From: JALYYC01 sp963795805
GTDB lineage: Bacteria; Chloroflexota; Dormibacteria; CF-121
Direction: 5' to 3'
Length of the DNA: 64,000 nt
NCBI GenBank assembly: GCA_963795805.1
Contig: CAWCIV010000004.1
Span: 1,054,001-1,118,000, forward strand
Below, piece by piece: positions 42,938-50,579 of this stretch; positions within the stretch are counted from its first letter, which is position 1; each line of letters starts with the position of its first letter. The notes under the pieces are model-generated. The model did not search any database and was not told the DNA's origin. It was given only the letters and a program-made list of their open reading frames with translations. The translations under genes were made by a program, and so were the position numbers.

Positions 42938-43978
42938 ATGGAAGGCGGCCGCCACCTGCGCGAGACGATCGAGAGCCAGCCCAGCCTGGTTGCCAAACTA
43001 CTGCAGGACGAGGGTGCCGTCACGGCGTTGCGGCCGCGCATCGAGGCGGCGCGACGCATCTTCCTGGTCGGCACTGGCACGAGTTTTCACGGTGCCATGG
43101 TCGGCGAGCACCTGTTCCGCAGTGTCGGTCGCGATGCCTGGGCGATCCCGGCGTTCGAGTTCGTCCACTTCGGGCCAGTGCTGCGTGAGGACGATGGGCT
43201 GATCCTGATCAGCCATCGAGGCTCGAAGCGATTCAGTAACCAGGCGCTTGAGAAGTTCGCCGAGCACAGCGACGCATGGCTCGTCGTCACGGGTGAGGGC
43301 TCTGCCTTCCAGGGCGATGGCGTACTCCTCACTTGCCCGCAGGAACAATCATCGGTACACACGGCCAGTCACGTCGGCGCGATGCTCCGCCTCGCGCAAC
43401 TCGCCGATGCGCTGGCGCCTGGGGATGCGGCGACCTGGAGCGCTGCATTGCAGCTACTCCCCGCGCGAATCGAGGCGGCCAGCCAGCTCCGGTCCGCCGT
43501 AGCCGAGGTGGTTCGCGAACTCGATCTGAGCCGACCGATCCATTTCGTGGGCGCAGGGCCCGGCTGGGCGACCGCCATGGAGGGCGCACTGAAGCTGGGG
43601 GAAGCCTCCTATGTGTCGACGGCCGCGCATGAGCTCGAGGGCGTGCTCCACGGCCCGATCCTGAGCATCGGCCGCGGGCAAGGCGTGGTCCTGGTGAGCG
43701 CTGCCGGTACGGCGCTCGCGCGATTGCGGGAAGTCGCGGCCGCGCTCGTTGCTGTTGGTGCATCGGTCACCGGTGTCGGTCCCACCACTGCCGGCCTCAC
43801 TGGGCCAAGATGGTCGCTGGAGACGCCCGAGGTCCCGGAGGTGTTGGCGCCGATTGTCAACGTCATCCCACTTCAATGGCTGGCCTACGAGGCCGCCCGT
43901 CGCGTTAGCGTCGATCCCGATACGTTCCGACGCACTGATCCAGCGTATGCAGCCTCGCAGAAGGCCGCTCCGCTGTAA
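42938..43978 (+). CDS. SIS-domain sugar-phosphate isomerase-like protein (GlmS-type without amidotransferase)
   Basis: The 346-aa protein has two SIS domains: first IFLVGTGTSFHGAMVGEHLF (about 40-60) with SHRGSKRFSNQAL, second PIHFVGAGPGWATAMEGALKLGEAS with ELEGVLHGP. It matches the isomerase half of GlmS and the AgaS/FrlB-like proteins; the N-terminal glutaminase is absent. The substrate is likely an amino-sugar phosphate. The ATG follows CTGAGGA. It is convergent with the P-loop kinase gene. Confidence 0.88.
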   Translation: MEGGRHLRETIESQPSLVAKLLQDEGAVTALRPRIEAARRIFLVGTGTSFHGAMVGEHLFRSVGRDAWAIPAFEFVHFGPVLREDDGLILISHRGSKRFSNQALEKFAEHSDAWLVVTGEGSAFQGDGVLLTCPQEQSSVHTASHVGAMLRLAQLADALAPGDAATWSAALQLLPARIEAASQLRSAVAEVVRELDLSRPIHFVGAGPGWATAMEGALKLGEASYVSTAAHELEGVLHGPILSIGRGQGVVLVSAAGTALARLREVAAALVAVGASVTGVGPTTAGLTGPRWSLETPEVPEVLAPIVNVIPLQWLAYEAARRVSVDPDTFRRTDPAYAASQKAAPL

Positions 43979-43986
43979 AGCAACCT

Positions 43987-44517
43987 TCATCCGTCCTTGG
44001 TGCCGATCGCGATCCGTACCGTGTCCAATTCGGCGCCGGATCGAAATATATAGACTGCGGCGTATCCCTCCGTCTCGAGATCCGTCTCGAGGTGGAGTAG
44101 ATCGGCCGCCTGCTGCCTGACCACCCGGGGCGGGATAGGGTGGGGGCGCTGGGCGTTCTGCGCAAGGCAGGTCTCCAGCGGCAGGTGGAGGGCAATGGCC
44201 ACCAGCGGTCGGTGATGGCGGTGCGCATGCCAGCCGAGTTCGGCCCGGGCCGGCCCGCGCGCGTTAGTCGCATCGACCACGCTCAGCCGTCCGGCCGCCG
44301 CCCGCTCCTCGACCACCTGATGGATCCGATCGAAGACCTCGTCGTTGCGGTGCTGGCTGCCCTCGATGCCGCCCAGGACTCCGCGGAGTTGATCCGCTGA
44401 GACGACGCTGTCCGCTGGGAAGTGGCGCACGGCAAACGTCGACTTCCCAGAACCGGCGGCACCGATCAGAAGCACGACGGCATCGGCCGGCACCTGGATG
44501 GTTGCGTCGGGCTGCAT
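43987..44517 (-). CDS. P-loop kinase (AAA_33 / polynucleotide-kinase-like)
   Basis: The 176-aa protein has Walker A GAAGSGKST (residues 19-27), VVSADQLRGVLGG, RLSVVDATNARGPAR (the strand and Walker B-like D) and a lid region with AQNAQRPHPIPPRVVRQQ. The layout is that of small AAA_33 kinases related to the PNK kinase domain and chloramphenicol phosphotransferase. The phosphate acceptor is unknown. It is divergent from the antiporter gene by 25 bases. Confidence 0.82.
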   Translation of the reverse strand: MQPDATIQVPADAVVLLIGAAGSGKSTFAVRHFPADSVVSADQLRGVLGGIEGSQHRNDEVFDRIHQVVEERAAAGRLSVVDATNARGPARAELGWHAHRHHRPLVAIALHLPLETCLAQNAQRPHPIPPRVVRQQAADLLHLETDLETEGYAAVYIFRSGAELDTVRIAIGTKDG

Positions 44518-44542
44518 CCCAACACGGTACCCTCAGACGCTG

Positions 44543-45721
44543 ATGGCAAACGTCAAGCTGACAGGCGAGGACCGGGTGATGCTGACCGGCCTCATCTTTG
44601 TGCCGGCGGCGATCCTAGCGTCAAGGGTCGGGGCGCCGGGCTGGCTGCAGTTCTTCCTGTCGGCGGCGGCCGTGATCCCGGCTGCGGCCCTGATCGCGTC
44701 CGCGACGGAGCAGCTGGCACGCCGCCTCGGCGGACGCATCGGCGGACTTCTGAACGCGACCTTCGGCAACCTACCGGATCTGATGATCGGGATCTTCGGT
44801 GTGCAGAAGGGCCTGATCGTGCTCGTCAAGGCAACCCTGGTCGGCGCGCTGATCAGCAACTCGGCGTTGATTATGGGCCTGTGTTTCGTCGCCGCCGGGC
44901 TGGTGCACGGTCGCCCGCGCTTCAACCGTCTCGAGGCCGGTCGCCACAGTGTGTTGATGATGCTCACGGTCGCCGCGGTCCTGTTTCCGACGGTCAGTGC
45001 CTTTACGCTTTGTGCCCGCAGTTGCAACGGGACGGGGACGGCCGCGACGATCCAGAACGTCAGCGTCGGTATCGCCGGGGTTCTGCTGGTCGCCTACGTG
45101 GCGTACGTAGCCTATGGCATCTTCGGACTCGAGTCCCTGGGCGGGCGCATCAGCGAGGGACGCGACACCGCCGTCTTCAAGGACGCCGCTCGCCACCAAC
45201 GGCCTCCCGCCTGGCCGATTCCGTTCAGCCTCGGGCTGTTGATCTTGATGGGCCTGGCGTTGATTCCGGTAAGCGACATTCTGACCAGCGGGGTGTCCTC
45301 CGTCACGAAGGTCCTCGGATGGAGCGAGGTCTTCGTCGGGATGGTCATCGTCGCGAACGCAGGCAACGTTGCCGAGGGTTACGCGGCGATAAAGTTTGCG
45401 ATCCGCAAGCCCGGCAGGAAGGAGGGAGCCGACGGCGGAGACTCCGGTCTTGACCTGGCCTTGGGGATCGCGTCGGCGTCATCAATCCAGATCGCGACGC
45501 TCATCCTGCCGCTGGTGGTGCTTTTCAGCCTGTTCGTCCACCCGATGAACCTGGTCTTCACCTTCGTGGAGGTCTCGATCCTCGCCCTCCTGGTCATCAT
45601 CTTCGCCCACACGGCCCAGGACGGCGAGAGCAACTGGCTCGAAGGTGCGCAGCTGCTTGTGCTCTACGCGATGGCAGCAGTCGTCTTCTTCGTCCTGCCC
45701 TCGTCGGCATTCGGCGGGTAG
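44543..45721 (+). CDS. Ca2+/H+ antiporter, CAX family
   Basis: The 392-aa membrane protein has about 11 helices and two inverted alpha-repeats: LLNATFGNLPDLMIGIFGV (about 75-95) and VIVANAGNVAEGYAAIKFA (about 275-295). In the first repeat the usual acidic Glu is Asp (NLPD), while the second keeps NVAE. It exchanges Ca2+ or a related cation for protons across the membrane. ATG 44543 is preferred over an upstream GTG that lies in the kinase promoter region. Its stop is one base from the convergent ABC transporter stop. Confidence 0.88.
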   Translation: MANVKLTGEDRVMLTGLIFVPAAILASRVGAPGWLQFFLSAAAVIPAAALIASATEQLARRLGGRIGGLLNATFGNLPDLMIGIFGVQKGLIVLVKATLVGALISNSALIMGLCFVAAGLVHGRPRFNRLEAGRHSVLMMLTVAAVLFPTVSAFTLCARSCNGTGTAATIQNVSVGIAGVLLVAYVAYVAYGIFGLESLGGRISEGRDTAVFKDAARHQRPPAWPIPFSLGLLILMGLALIPVSDILTSGVSSVTKVLGWSEVFVGMVIVANAGNVAEGYAAIKFAIRKPGRKEGADGGDSGLDLALGIASASSIQIATLILPLVVLFSLFVHPMNLVFTFVEVSILALLVIIFAHTAQDGESNWLEGAQLLVLYAMAAVVFFVLPSSAFGG

Positions 45722-45722
45722 T

Positions 45723-47792
45723 TCAGGCGGTGGGAGCAATGTCGAGGTCGGGGATCTCGGCGATAACGTCCTCGCCGGTGTAGGCGGAGGCCTGCAGGCG
45801 GAAGAGGCGCGCGTACCGTCCGTTGAGGCGCATCAGCTCCTCGTGGGTGCCCTCCTCGACGAGTTGGCCGTGCTCGAGGAAGAGGATCCGGTCGGCGCGG
45901 CGCACGGTTGAGAAGCGGTGCGAGATATACACGGCCGTTCGGCCTTCAGTGAGGGATCGTAGCCGCTCGAACAGCTCGTACTCGGCCTGGGCATCCAGGG
46001 CCGAGGTCGGCTCGTCCAGCAACAGGATCCGGGCGTCGCGCATGAAGGCCCGGGCGAGCGCCACTTTCTGCCACTCGCCACCGGACAGGTTGACCCCGGC
46101 GTCGAACCATTTCCCCAGCGCGGTGTCGTAACCCTGTGGCAGGGTGGCAATCAGTTCGTCCGAGCCGGCCTGGCGGCTGGCGCGCTCGATCGCCGTGCGG
46201 TCTCCGATGTCCTCAAGGTCGCCGAGCCCGATGTTCTCGGCGGCGGTCGCCTGGTAGGTGACGTAATCCTGGAACATGCCGCCGATCTGCGCGCGGAGGT
46301 CGGTCGGGTCGTAGTCGCGGATGTCGACGCCATCGACCAGAATCCGGCCCTGGACCGGGTCGTAGAGCCGGCAGATCAGCTTAAAGAGCGTCGTCTTGCC
46401 AGCGCCGTTGCGTCCGACGACCGCCACCGTCTCCCCAGGGGCCACGGTGAAGCTGAGGTTGGTCACCGCCGGGTTCGTGGCGCCCGGATAGGCGAAGGTG
46501 ACGTTCTCGAAGCGGATCTCACCACGCAGCGGCTTGGGGACCGGCACCGGCTTGTCGGAGACCGGCATGACGCTCTCGATCGCCATCAATTCAAACAGGT
46601 TGTTCAGGTAGAGGTTGTGTTCGTACATCCCCGAGAAGCCGCCGAGGATTCCCTGGATCGAACTCTGGACCGATTGTGCCGCTGTCGTGTAGAGCGTGAG
46701 GTCGCCGAGCGTGAGCCGGCCGGCGATCGCTTGCAAGGCGACGTACAGATAGGTCAATGAGGTCGCGATCGTGCTCAGGTTGCCCCAAGCAAACCCGGTC
46801 AGATAGCGCCGAACCACCTGGCCCCGCTGGCTGCCGTAGTACGCGTCGGCGATCAGGCGGTAGCGGCGGATGAAGTACTGGCCGAGGCCGAAGAGCTTGA
46901 CCTCCTTGGCAAAGCTGTCGGTGGTGAGCAGGGTGACGAGGTAATTCATCCGGCGCATCAGCCGCGATCCCCAGCGGGCGATGTTGTAGCCGCGCCAGCC
47001 GTAGCGGGTGTCGGCGATGAAGGCCGGGATCGGGGAGACGAGCGCGATCAGCGCGAGCAGCGGGCTGACCACGATCAGCAAGGCAATCATCGTCACGAAG
47101 GTCAGCGCGGTCTGGACCAGCCCGAAGGCGGTGGAGATCATCAGGACGGGCCGGTTGATCGAGTCGGTCTGCGCGCGCCGGAGCAGGTCATACGAAGCCG
47201 GATCCTCATAGAACGAGAGGTCGAGGGTCGCCGCCTTCTCCATCACCATCAGTTGGATGCGCATGGAGACCGAGTTTTGAAGCAGTTGCTGGGTGATGTT
47301 GCGGATCGTGCCGAGGAAGGCGGTCAGCGCAAAAATCAGCAGCTGGAGGACGGCGAGGAAGATGATGCCGTTGATGGTGGTGAAGACCGGCGTGTGCAGG
47401 GGACCGAAATCGAACCGGACCTGGTCCGGCAGATGGAAACGGTGGACCGCAATGCCCTGAACGACGGCGTTGATGAGCAGCTTGGCGGTATAGGCGGAGA
47501 TCGCAGGTACGAGGCCGGCGACCACCGTGGTCGCGAAGAGCAAGATGGTGACCCCTCGGTTTGCCTGCCAGACAATGGTCATGACGCGCGGGAGCGCGGC
47601 AGCCGTTCCGCGGACGGAGTCGCGCAGATTGCGCCAGCGGCTGCGAAGGTCCTTCGGGCCCTCTTGCTCCGGCGGCCCCTCGATAATCGGGTCGCCGGTC
47701 AGGCCACTGTTGGCCGGCCCGGTATCGGTCCGCCGGGCGCGCGCGCGAGCCCACATGGCGAACATGGAGGGGCCGTGGCCCGGGGGTGTCAT
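45723..47792 (-). CDS. ABC exporter half-transporter (fused membrane and ATPase domains)
   Basis: The 689-aa protein has a soluble Arg-rich N-terminus of about 70 residues, a six-helix type IV exporter domain (about 75-370) and an ATPase domain with VVGRNGAGKTTLFKL (Walker A), LSGGEWQKVALARAF (signature) and ILLLDEPTSALD (Walker B), ISHRFSTVRRADR (H-loop). It probably works as a homodimer and exports lipid, peptide or drug. The start is uncertain by up to 10-20 residues, since the N-terminus is not conserved. Confidence 0.92.
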   Translation of the reverse strand: MTPPGHGPSMFAMWARARARRTDTGPANSGLTGDPIIEGPPEQEGPKDLRSRWRNLRDSVRGTAAALPRVMTIVWQANRGVTILLFATTVVAGLVPAISAYTAKLLINAVVQGIAVHRFHLPDQVRFDFGPLHTPVFTTINGIIFLAVLQLLIFALTAFLGTIRNITQQLLQNSVSMRIQLMVMEKAATLDLSFYEDPASYDLLRRAQTDSINRPVLMISTAFGLVQTALTFVTMIALLIVVSPLLALIALVSPIPAFIADTRYGWRGYNIARWGSRLMRRMNYLVTLLTTDSFAKEVKLFGLGQYFIRRYRLIADAYYGSQRGQVVRRYLTGFAWGNLSTIATSLTYLYVALQAIAGRLTLGDLTLYTTAAQSVQSSIQGILGGFSGMYEHNLYLNNLFELMAIESVMPVSDKPVPVPKPLRGEIRFENVTFAYPGATNPAVTNLSFTVAPGETVAVVGRNGAGKTTLFKLICRLYDPVQGRILVDGVDIRDYDPTDLRAQIGGMFQDYVTYQATAAENIGLGDLEDIGDRTAIERASRQAGSDELIATLPQGYDTALGKWFDAGVNLSGGEWQKVALARAFMRDARILLLDEPTSALDAQAEYELFERLRSLTEGRTAVYISHRFSTVRRADRILFLEHGQLVEEGTHEELMRLNGRYARLFRLQASAYTGEDVIAEIPDLDIAPTA

Positions 47793-47873
47793 GCGGACCG
47801 CTTTACCCAGATTGGCCGAAAAGCACGCCTCGGAGTACGCACCAGCGAAGCTTAGCCCCCTCCCCGGGACAGT

Positions 47874-48836
47874 TCAGCGACCGGCGAGGCGCTCGACGAC
47901 CGGGGCGAACTCGCGGAACTCATCGCCGACAAAGATGTATGAGATCCCGTAGAGCTCCCGAATCTGCCGGCATTTCTCGGTCAACCCCTCGATCGAACCG
48001 ATGAAGACGTGCGGGGACTCGAGGATCTCGTCCTCGCTGAGGCCGGCATCGTAGCGTTGGTTCAGCCGGTCGGCCAGCTGGCGTGCCACGGGCCTGGGGT
48101 TGTCCGTGATCGTCACAGGGTGGAACGTCGGGTAGGTGTTGAACTCGAGGTTGGCGTAGCGGTCTTTGGCGGCGTCCCTGACCCAGTCGATCTTCTGTTG
48201 GGTTCCCGCGGCCATACAGCTCCGGACGTCGGAGACGCCTGGGCGGATGGCACGCGGCGCCAGCCCGATGATGTCGCCTTCCCGGGCTGCAAATGTCAGG
48301 GTCTTCCGGCCGCCGCCGCCGATCATCAGCGGCGGATGCGGGCGCTGGAGCGGCCGCGGAAGATCCGCGAAGCCGTTGATCTTGTAGTGGCGGCCCTCGA
48401 AGGTGGTCGGCCCGTCATTGAAGAGGCCCTGCAGAACGGTGACGGCTTCGCTCATCCGCTCGATGCGAGTTCCCGAGCTGTCGAACGCGATTCCGGCGCT
48501 GTCGTATTCCGGCCGGTTCCATCCGGCGCCGATGCCGATCTCGAGCCGGCCATCGCTCAGCTGGTCGAGCGTGGCGAGCTCCTGGGCGAGGACTGCCGGG
48601 TGGCGGAGGTCGTTGTTGAGCACGAACGTCCCGAGGCGAAGCGTGCTGGTCACGCCCGCCGCCAGGCCGAGCGCGGAGAAGGGCCCGAACTGATCGACCA
48701 AGTGGTCCGACAGGAGCATGGTCGAATAGCCGAGTCGTTCGATCTCACGGACTGAATCGATGAACCCGTGGCGGGGCAAGATCCCGGGCAGTCCGGCACC
48801 AAACCGAAATGGCTTTTTTCTGACCTGGCTGGACAC
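47874..48836 (-). CDS. LLM-class (F420-dependent type) oxidoreductase
   Basis: The 320-aa luciferase-like TIM barrel: RFGAGLPGILPRHGFIDSV, LGYSTMLLSDHL, LRLGTFVLNNDLRHPAVLA, LSDGRLEIGIGAGWNRPEY and PPLMIGGGGRKTL, typical of F420-dependent N5,N10-methylenetetrahydromethanopterin reductase-like proteins (TIGR03621 style). Cofactor F420 is inferred from the family, as is the unknown substrate. The GTG at 48836 lies just after the stop of the CarD-like gene and gives the family N-terminus; longer upstream extensions are Arg-rich and rejected. Confidence 0.88.
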   Translation of the reverse strand: MSSQVRKKPFRFGAGLPGILPRHGFIDSVREIERLGYSTMLLSDHLVDQFGPFSALGLAAGVTSTLRLGTFVLNNDLRHPAVLAQELATLDQLSDGRLEIGIGAGWNRPEYDSAGIAFDSSGTRIERMSEAVTVLQGLFNDGPTTFEGRHYKINGFADLPRPLQRPHPPLMIGGGGRKTLTFAAREGDIIGLAPRAIRPGVSDVRSCMAAGTQQKIDWVRDAAKDRYANLEFNTYPTFHPVTITDNPRPVARQLADRLNQRYDAGLSEDEILESPHVFIGSIEGLTEKCRQIRELYGISYIFVGDEFREFAPVVERLAGR

Positions 48837-48849
48837 GCGCGAGGCGTGG

Positions 48850-49182
48850 TTAGACGGCCGGAGGAGTCGACGCCGCCGGCGGAGTGGGGGTCGGCACCGC
48901 TGGGTGCGCGGCATTCGGGTTGGCCGGGCGAGCGTAAGGTGAGCGGCTCGGGCTCTCTTTGCTGGTCAGGCGGGCGACGTCGACCTCGTCGCCGCTGTAC
49001 TTCGTAACCCGATCGAGGTTTTCGAGCGGGACGAAGACGCGGTCACCGCTGGCGTAGTCGAGCTGGAGATACTGGCCGTTCGCGTCTCCCATCGCGCGCA
49101 TCCCGGAAAACCGTCCCAGCCCATGGGTCGCGTGCACGACGAGATCGCCAGGCTTGAAGGGAACCTGGTTGGCTTTGGTCAC
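48850..49182 (-). CDS. Stand-alone CarD/TRCF-type RNA-polymerase-interaction domain protein
   Basis: The 110-aa protein: residues 8-70 are a Tudor-like CarD_TRCF domain (FKPGDLVVHATHGLGRFSGM, YLQLDYASGDRVFVPLENLD, RVTKYSG). The wording (HGLGRF, L-x-Y-A-x-GD-x-x-FVP, KYSG) is closer to the RNAP-binding domain of Mfd than to CarD, and the C-terminal DNA-binding domain of CarD is missing; instead there is a Pro/Ala/Thr-rich tail. It presumably binds the RNAP beta subunit. GTG start after GGAGAAAGATGCC. It lies 13 bases before the LLM gene, likely an operon. Confidence 0.85.
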   Translation of the reverse strand: MTKANQVPFKPGDLVVHATHGLGRFSGMRAMGDANGQYLQLDYASGDRVFVPLENLDRVTKYSGDEVDVARLTSKESPSRSPYARPANPNAAHPAVPTPTPPAASTPPAV

Positions 49183-49473
49183 GGCATCTTTCTCCAGTGT
49201 GTTTGCTCCTTTGGTGATTGGCCCGCATCACCCAACCCTGGCGGTCGGGCCGAGGCCCAGGTGACTCTTCTTCTATAACGTTCGCCGGACCGAAATAGTT
49301 CGCCGGCGCCGCAAGGATCTGAGCCGGGCAACGCGATGCGCGCGACCGGGCCTGTTCATCCTACGCGTTTGGTGCATGGCGACGCCGATTTGATCGTCGT
49401 CGACCATGGTCCTCGGTTCTGACTCGGCCCCAAGTCGGGCGCGAGTTGCCCAGACCGGACGCAAGGCCCTGGC
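49183..49473. other. Intergenic region between divergent genes
   Basis: No gene is supported. A minus-strand -10-like TATAGA (49277-49272) sits upstream of the CarD-like gene. Just upstream of it are two direct repeats of CCGGCGAAC (minus strand; 49306-49298 and 49288-49280) 18 bases apart, which may be a regulator site. Confidence 0.4.
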
Positions 49474-49520
49474 TTGCTTTTCCCTTCGAGCGCCATTATA
49501 ATGTGATATCAGCGCTAACA
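49474..49520 (+). promoter_or_regulatory. Strong promoter with 17-bp operator upstream of the GlsB-like gene
   Basis: -35 TTGCTT (49474-49479), 17-base spacer, consensus -10 TATAAT (49497-49502). TGATATCAGCGCTAACA (49504-49520) follows at the start region and matches 15 of 17 bases with a perfect palindrome before the YtxH-like gene at 62947-62963. Confidence 0.7.
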
Positions 49521-49538
49521 AATTAATGGAGGTCTAAT

Positions 49539-49835
49539 ATGTCGCTTACACACCTGTTGGTTCTTCTCATCGTCGGTGCGCTCGCTGGTCTGATCGGGGA
49601 GCGCCTGGTCGGTCGCGGGCTTCCCTATGGCCTGGTCGGGGCCATCGTGGCCGGCCTGGTCGGTGCCTGGTTGATGGTCGATGTCCTGCATGTGGTCATC
49701 GCGCCCGAGCTCTCGCTCGCCGGCATTCCGCTGATCTCGGCGATCCTCGGCGCCGCGATCGTCGTCCTGGTTGTCAGCTTCGCCATGGGTGGCGCCGGCG
49801 GCCGCTTCGGCAATCGAGCCGCTCGCCGCTACTAA
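49539..49835 (+). CDS. GlsB/YeaQ/YmgE-family membrane protein
   Basis: The 98-aa protein has three hydrophobic helices with Gly-rich turns: LLVLLIVGALAGLIGERLVG, YGLVGAIVAGLVGAWLM and ISAILGAAIVVLVVSF. It is the transglycosylase-associated (YeaQ) family, usually stress-induced. GGAGGTCTAATATG gives a strong RBS. It has its own strong promoter and a clear terminator, so it is a single-gene, probably highly expressed unit. Confidence 0.9.
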   Translation: MSLTHLLVLLIVGALAGLIGERLVGRGLPYGLVGAIVAGLVGAWLMVDVLHVVIAPELSLAGIPLISAILGAAIVVLVVSFAMGGAGGRFGNRAARRY

Positions 49836-49849
49836 AGACCCCTCTTCTG

Positions 49850-49885
49850 AAGACCCGGCCCTCTACGTGGGGCCGGGTCTTTTTT
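49850..49885 (+). terminator. Rho-independent terminator
   Basis: AAGACCCGGCCC pairs perfectly with GGGCCGGGTCTT (12 bp) around an 8-base loop, followed by a run of Ts, 14 bases after the stop of the GlsB-like gene. Confidence 0.93.
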
Positions 49886-49896
49886 GAATTTAATAG

Positions 49897-49925
49897 TTGA
49901 CACCGACTGGTCGGTGTCGTATAGT
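49897..49925 (+). promoter_or_regulatory. PadR-MFS promoter with palindromic operator
   Basis: Consensus -35 TTGACA (49897-49902), 17-base spacer, -10 TATAGT (49920-49925). GACACCGAC-TG-GTCGGTGTC (49899-49918) fills the spacer and overlaps the -35. The start codon is 12 bases after the -10, so the mRNA is nearly leaderless. Confidence 0.8.
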
Positions 49926-49937
49926 CGGCGACGACTA

Positions 49938-50561
49938 ATGACTGCCGCTGAACTCCGGCGTTCGCCACTTGCCCTGGCGATCATGAACCTCCTGCTCGAA
50001 CGGGCGATGCACCCCTACGAGATGAAGATGATCATGAAGCAGCGCGGCCACAACGAGGTGATCAAGCTCAAAGGCGGATCGATCTACGACACGGTGGAAC
50101 GGCTCGAACGCGGTGGGTTCGTCCAACCTCAGGAGACCAGTCGCGACGGACGTCGCCCGGAACGGACCGTCTACGCACTCACCGACGCTGGGCGGGACGA
50201 ACTTCGCGGCTGGATGCGCGAAATCATCTCCGAGCCGGCGAGGGAGTTTCCACAGTTCGCGGCCGGCCTGGCCTTCATTGCCGGCCTCGAGAAGGACGAG
50301 GCCGTCGAGATGCTACACGGGCGACTCCTCCAATTGGAGGCGGAACAGGCGGCCGCGAGAACGAAGCTCACGCTAACGACGGGTTACGGCATCCCCCGTC
50401 TGTTCACGATTGAGGCGGAGTACCTGATTACGATGCGCGACGCGGAGATCGATTGGATTCGGAAGCTCCTGGCGGATATCCAGAAGGGGGGAGTATGGCT
50501 GACTCAGGAAGAAATGCTCGAGGTCGCGGCAACCGTTCACAACCGACAGGAACATGAGTAG
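49938..50561 (+). CDS. PadR-family transcriptional regulator
   Basis: The 207-aa protein: N-terminal winged helix (SPLALAIMNLLLERAMHPYEM, GGSIYDTVERLERGGFVQ, GRRPERTVYALTDAGRDEL) and a PadR C-terminal helical dimer domain (LEKDEAVEMLHGRLLQLEAEQ). It precedes a drug-exporter gene by 18 bases and is expected to repress the pair via the palindrome in its promoter, with release by a toxic compound. ATG 49938 is chosen because earlier in-frame starts would lie within the promoter and operator. Confidence 0.9.
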   Translation: MTAAELRRSPLALAIMNLLLERAMHPYEMKMIMKQRGHNEVIKLKGGSIYDTVERLERGGFVQPQETSRDGRRPERTVYALTDAGRDELRGWMREIISEPAREFPQFAAGLAFIAGLEKDEAVEMLHGRLLQLEAEQAAARTKLTLTTGYGIPRLFTIEAEYLITMRDAEIDWIRKLLADIQKGGVWLTQEEMLEVAATVHNRQEHE

Positions 50562-50579
50562 GAGGGAAACGATCACACC

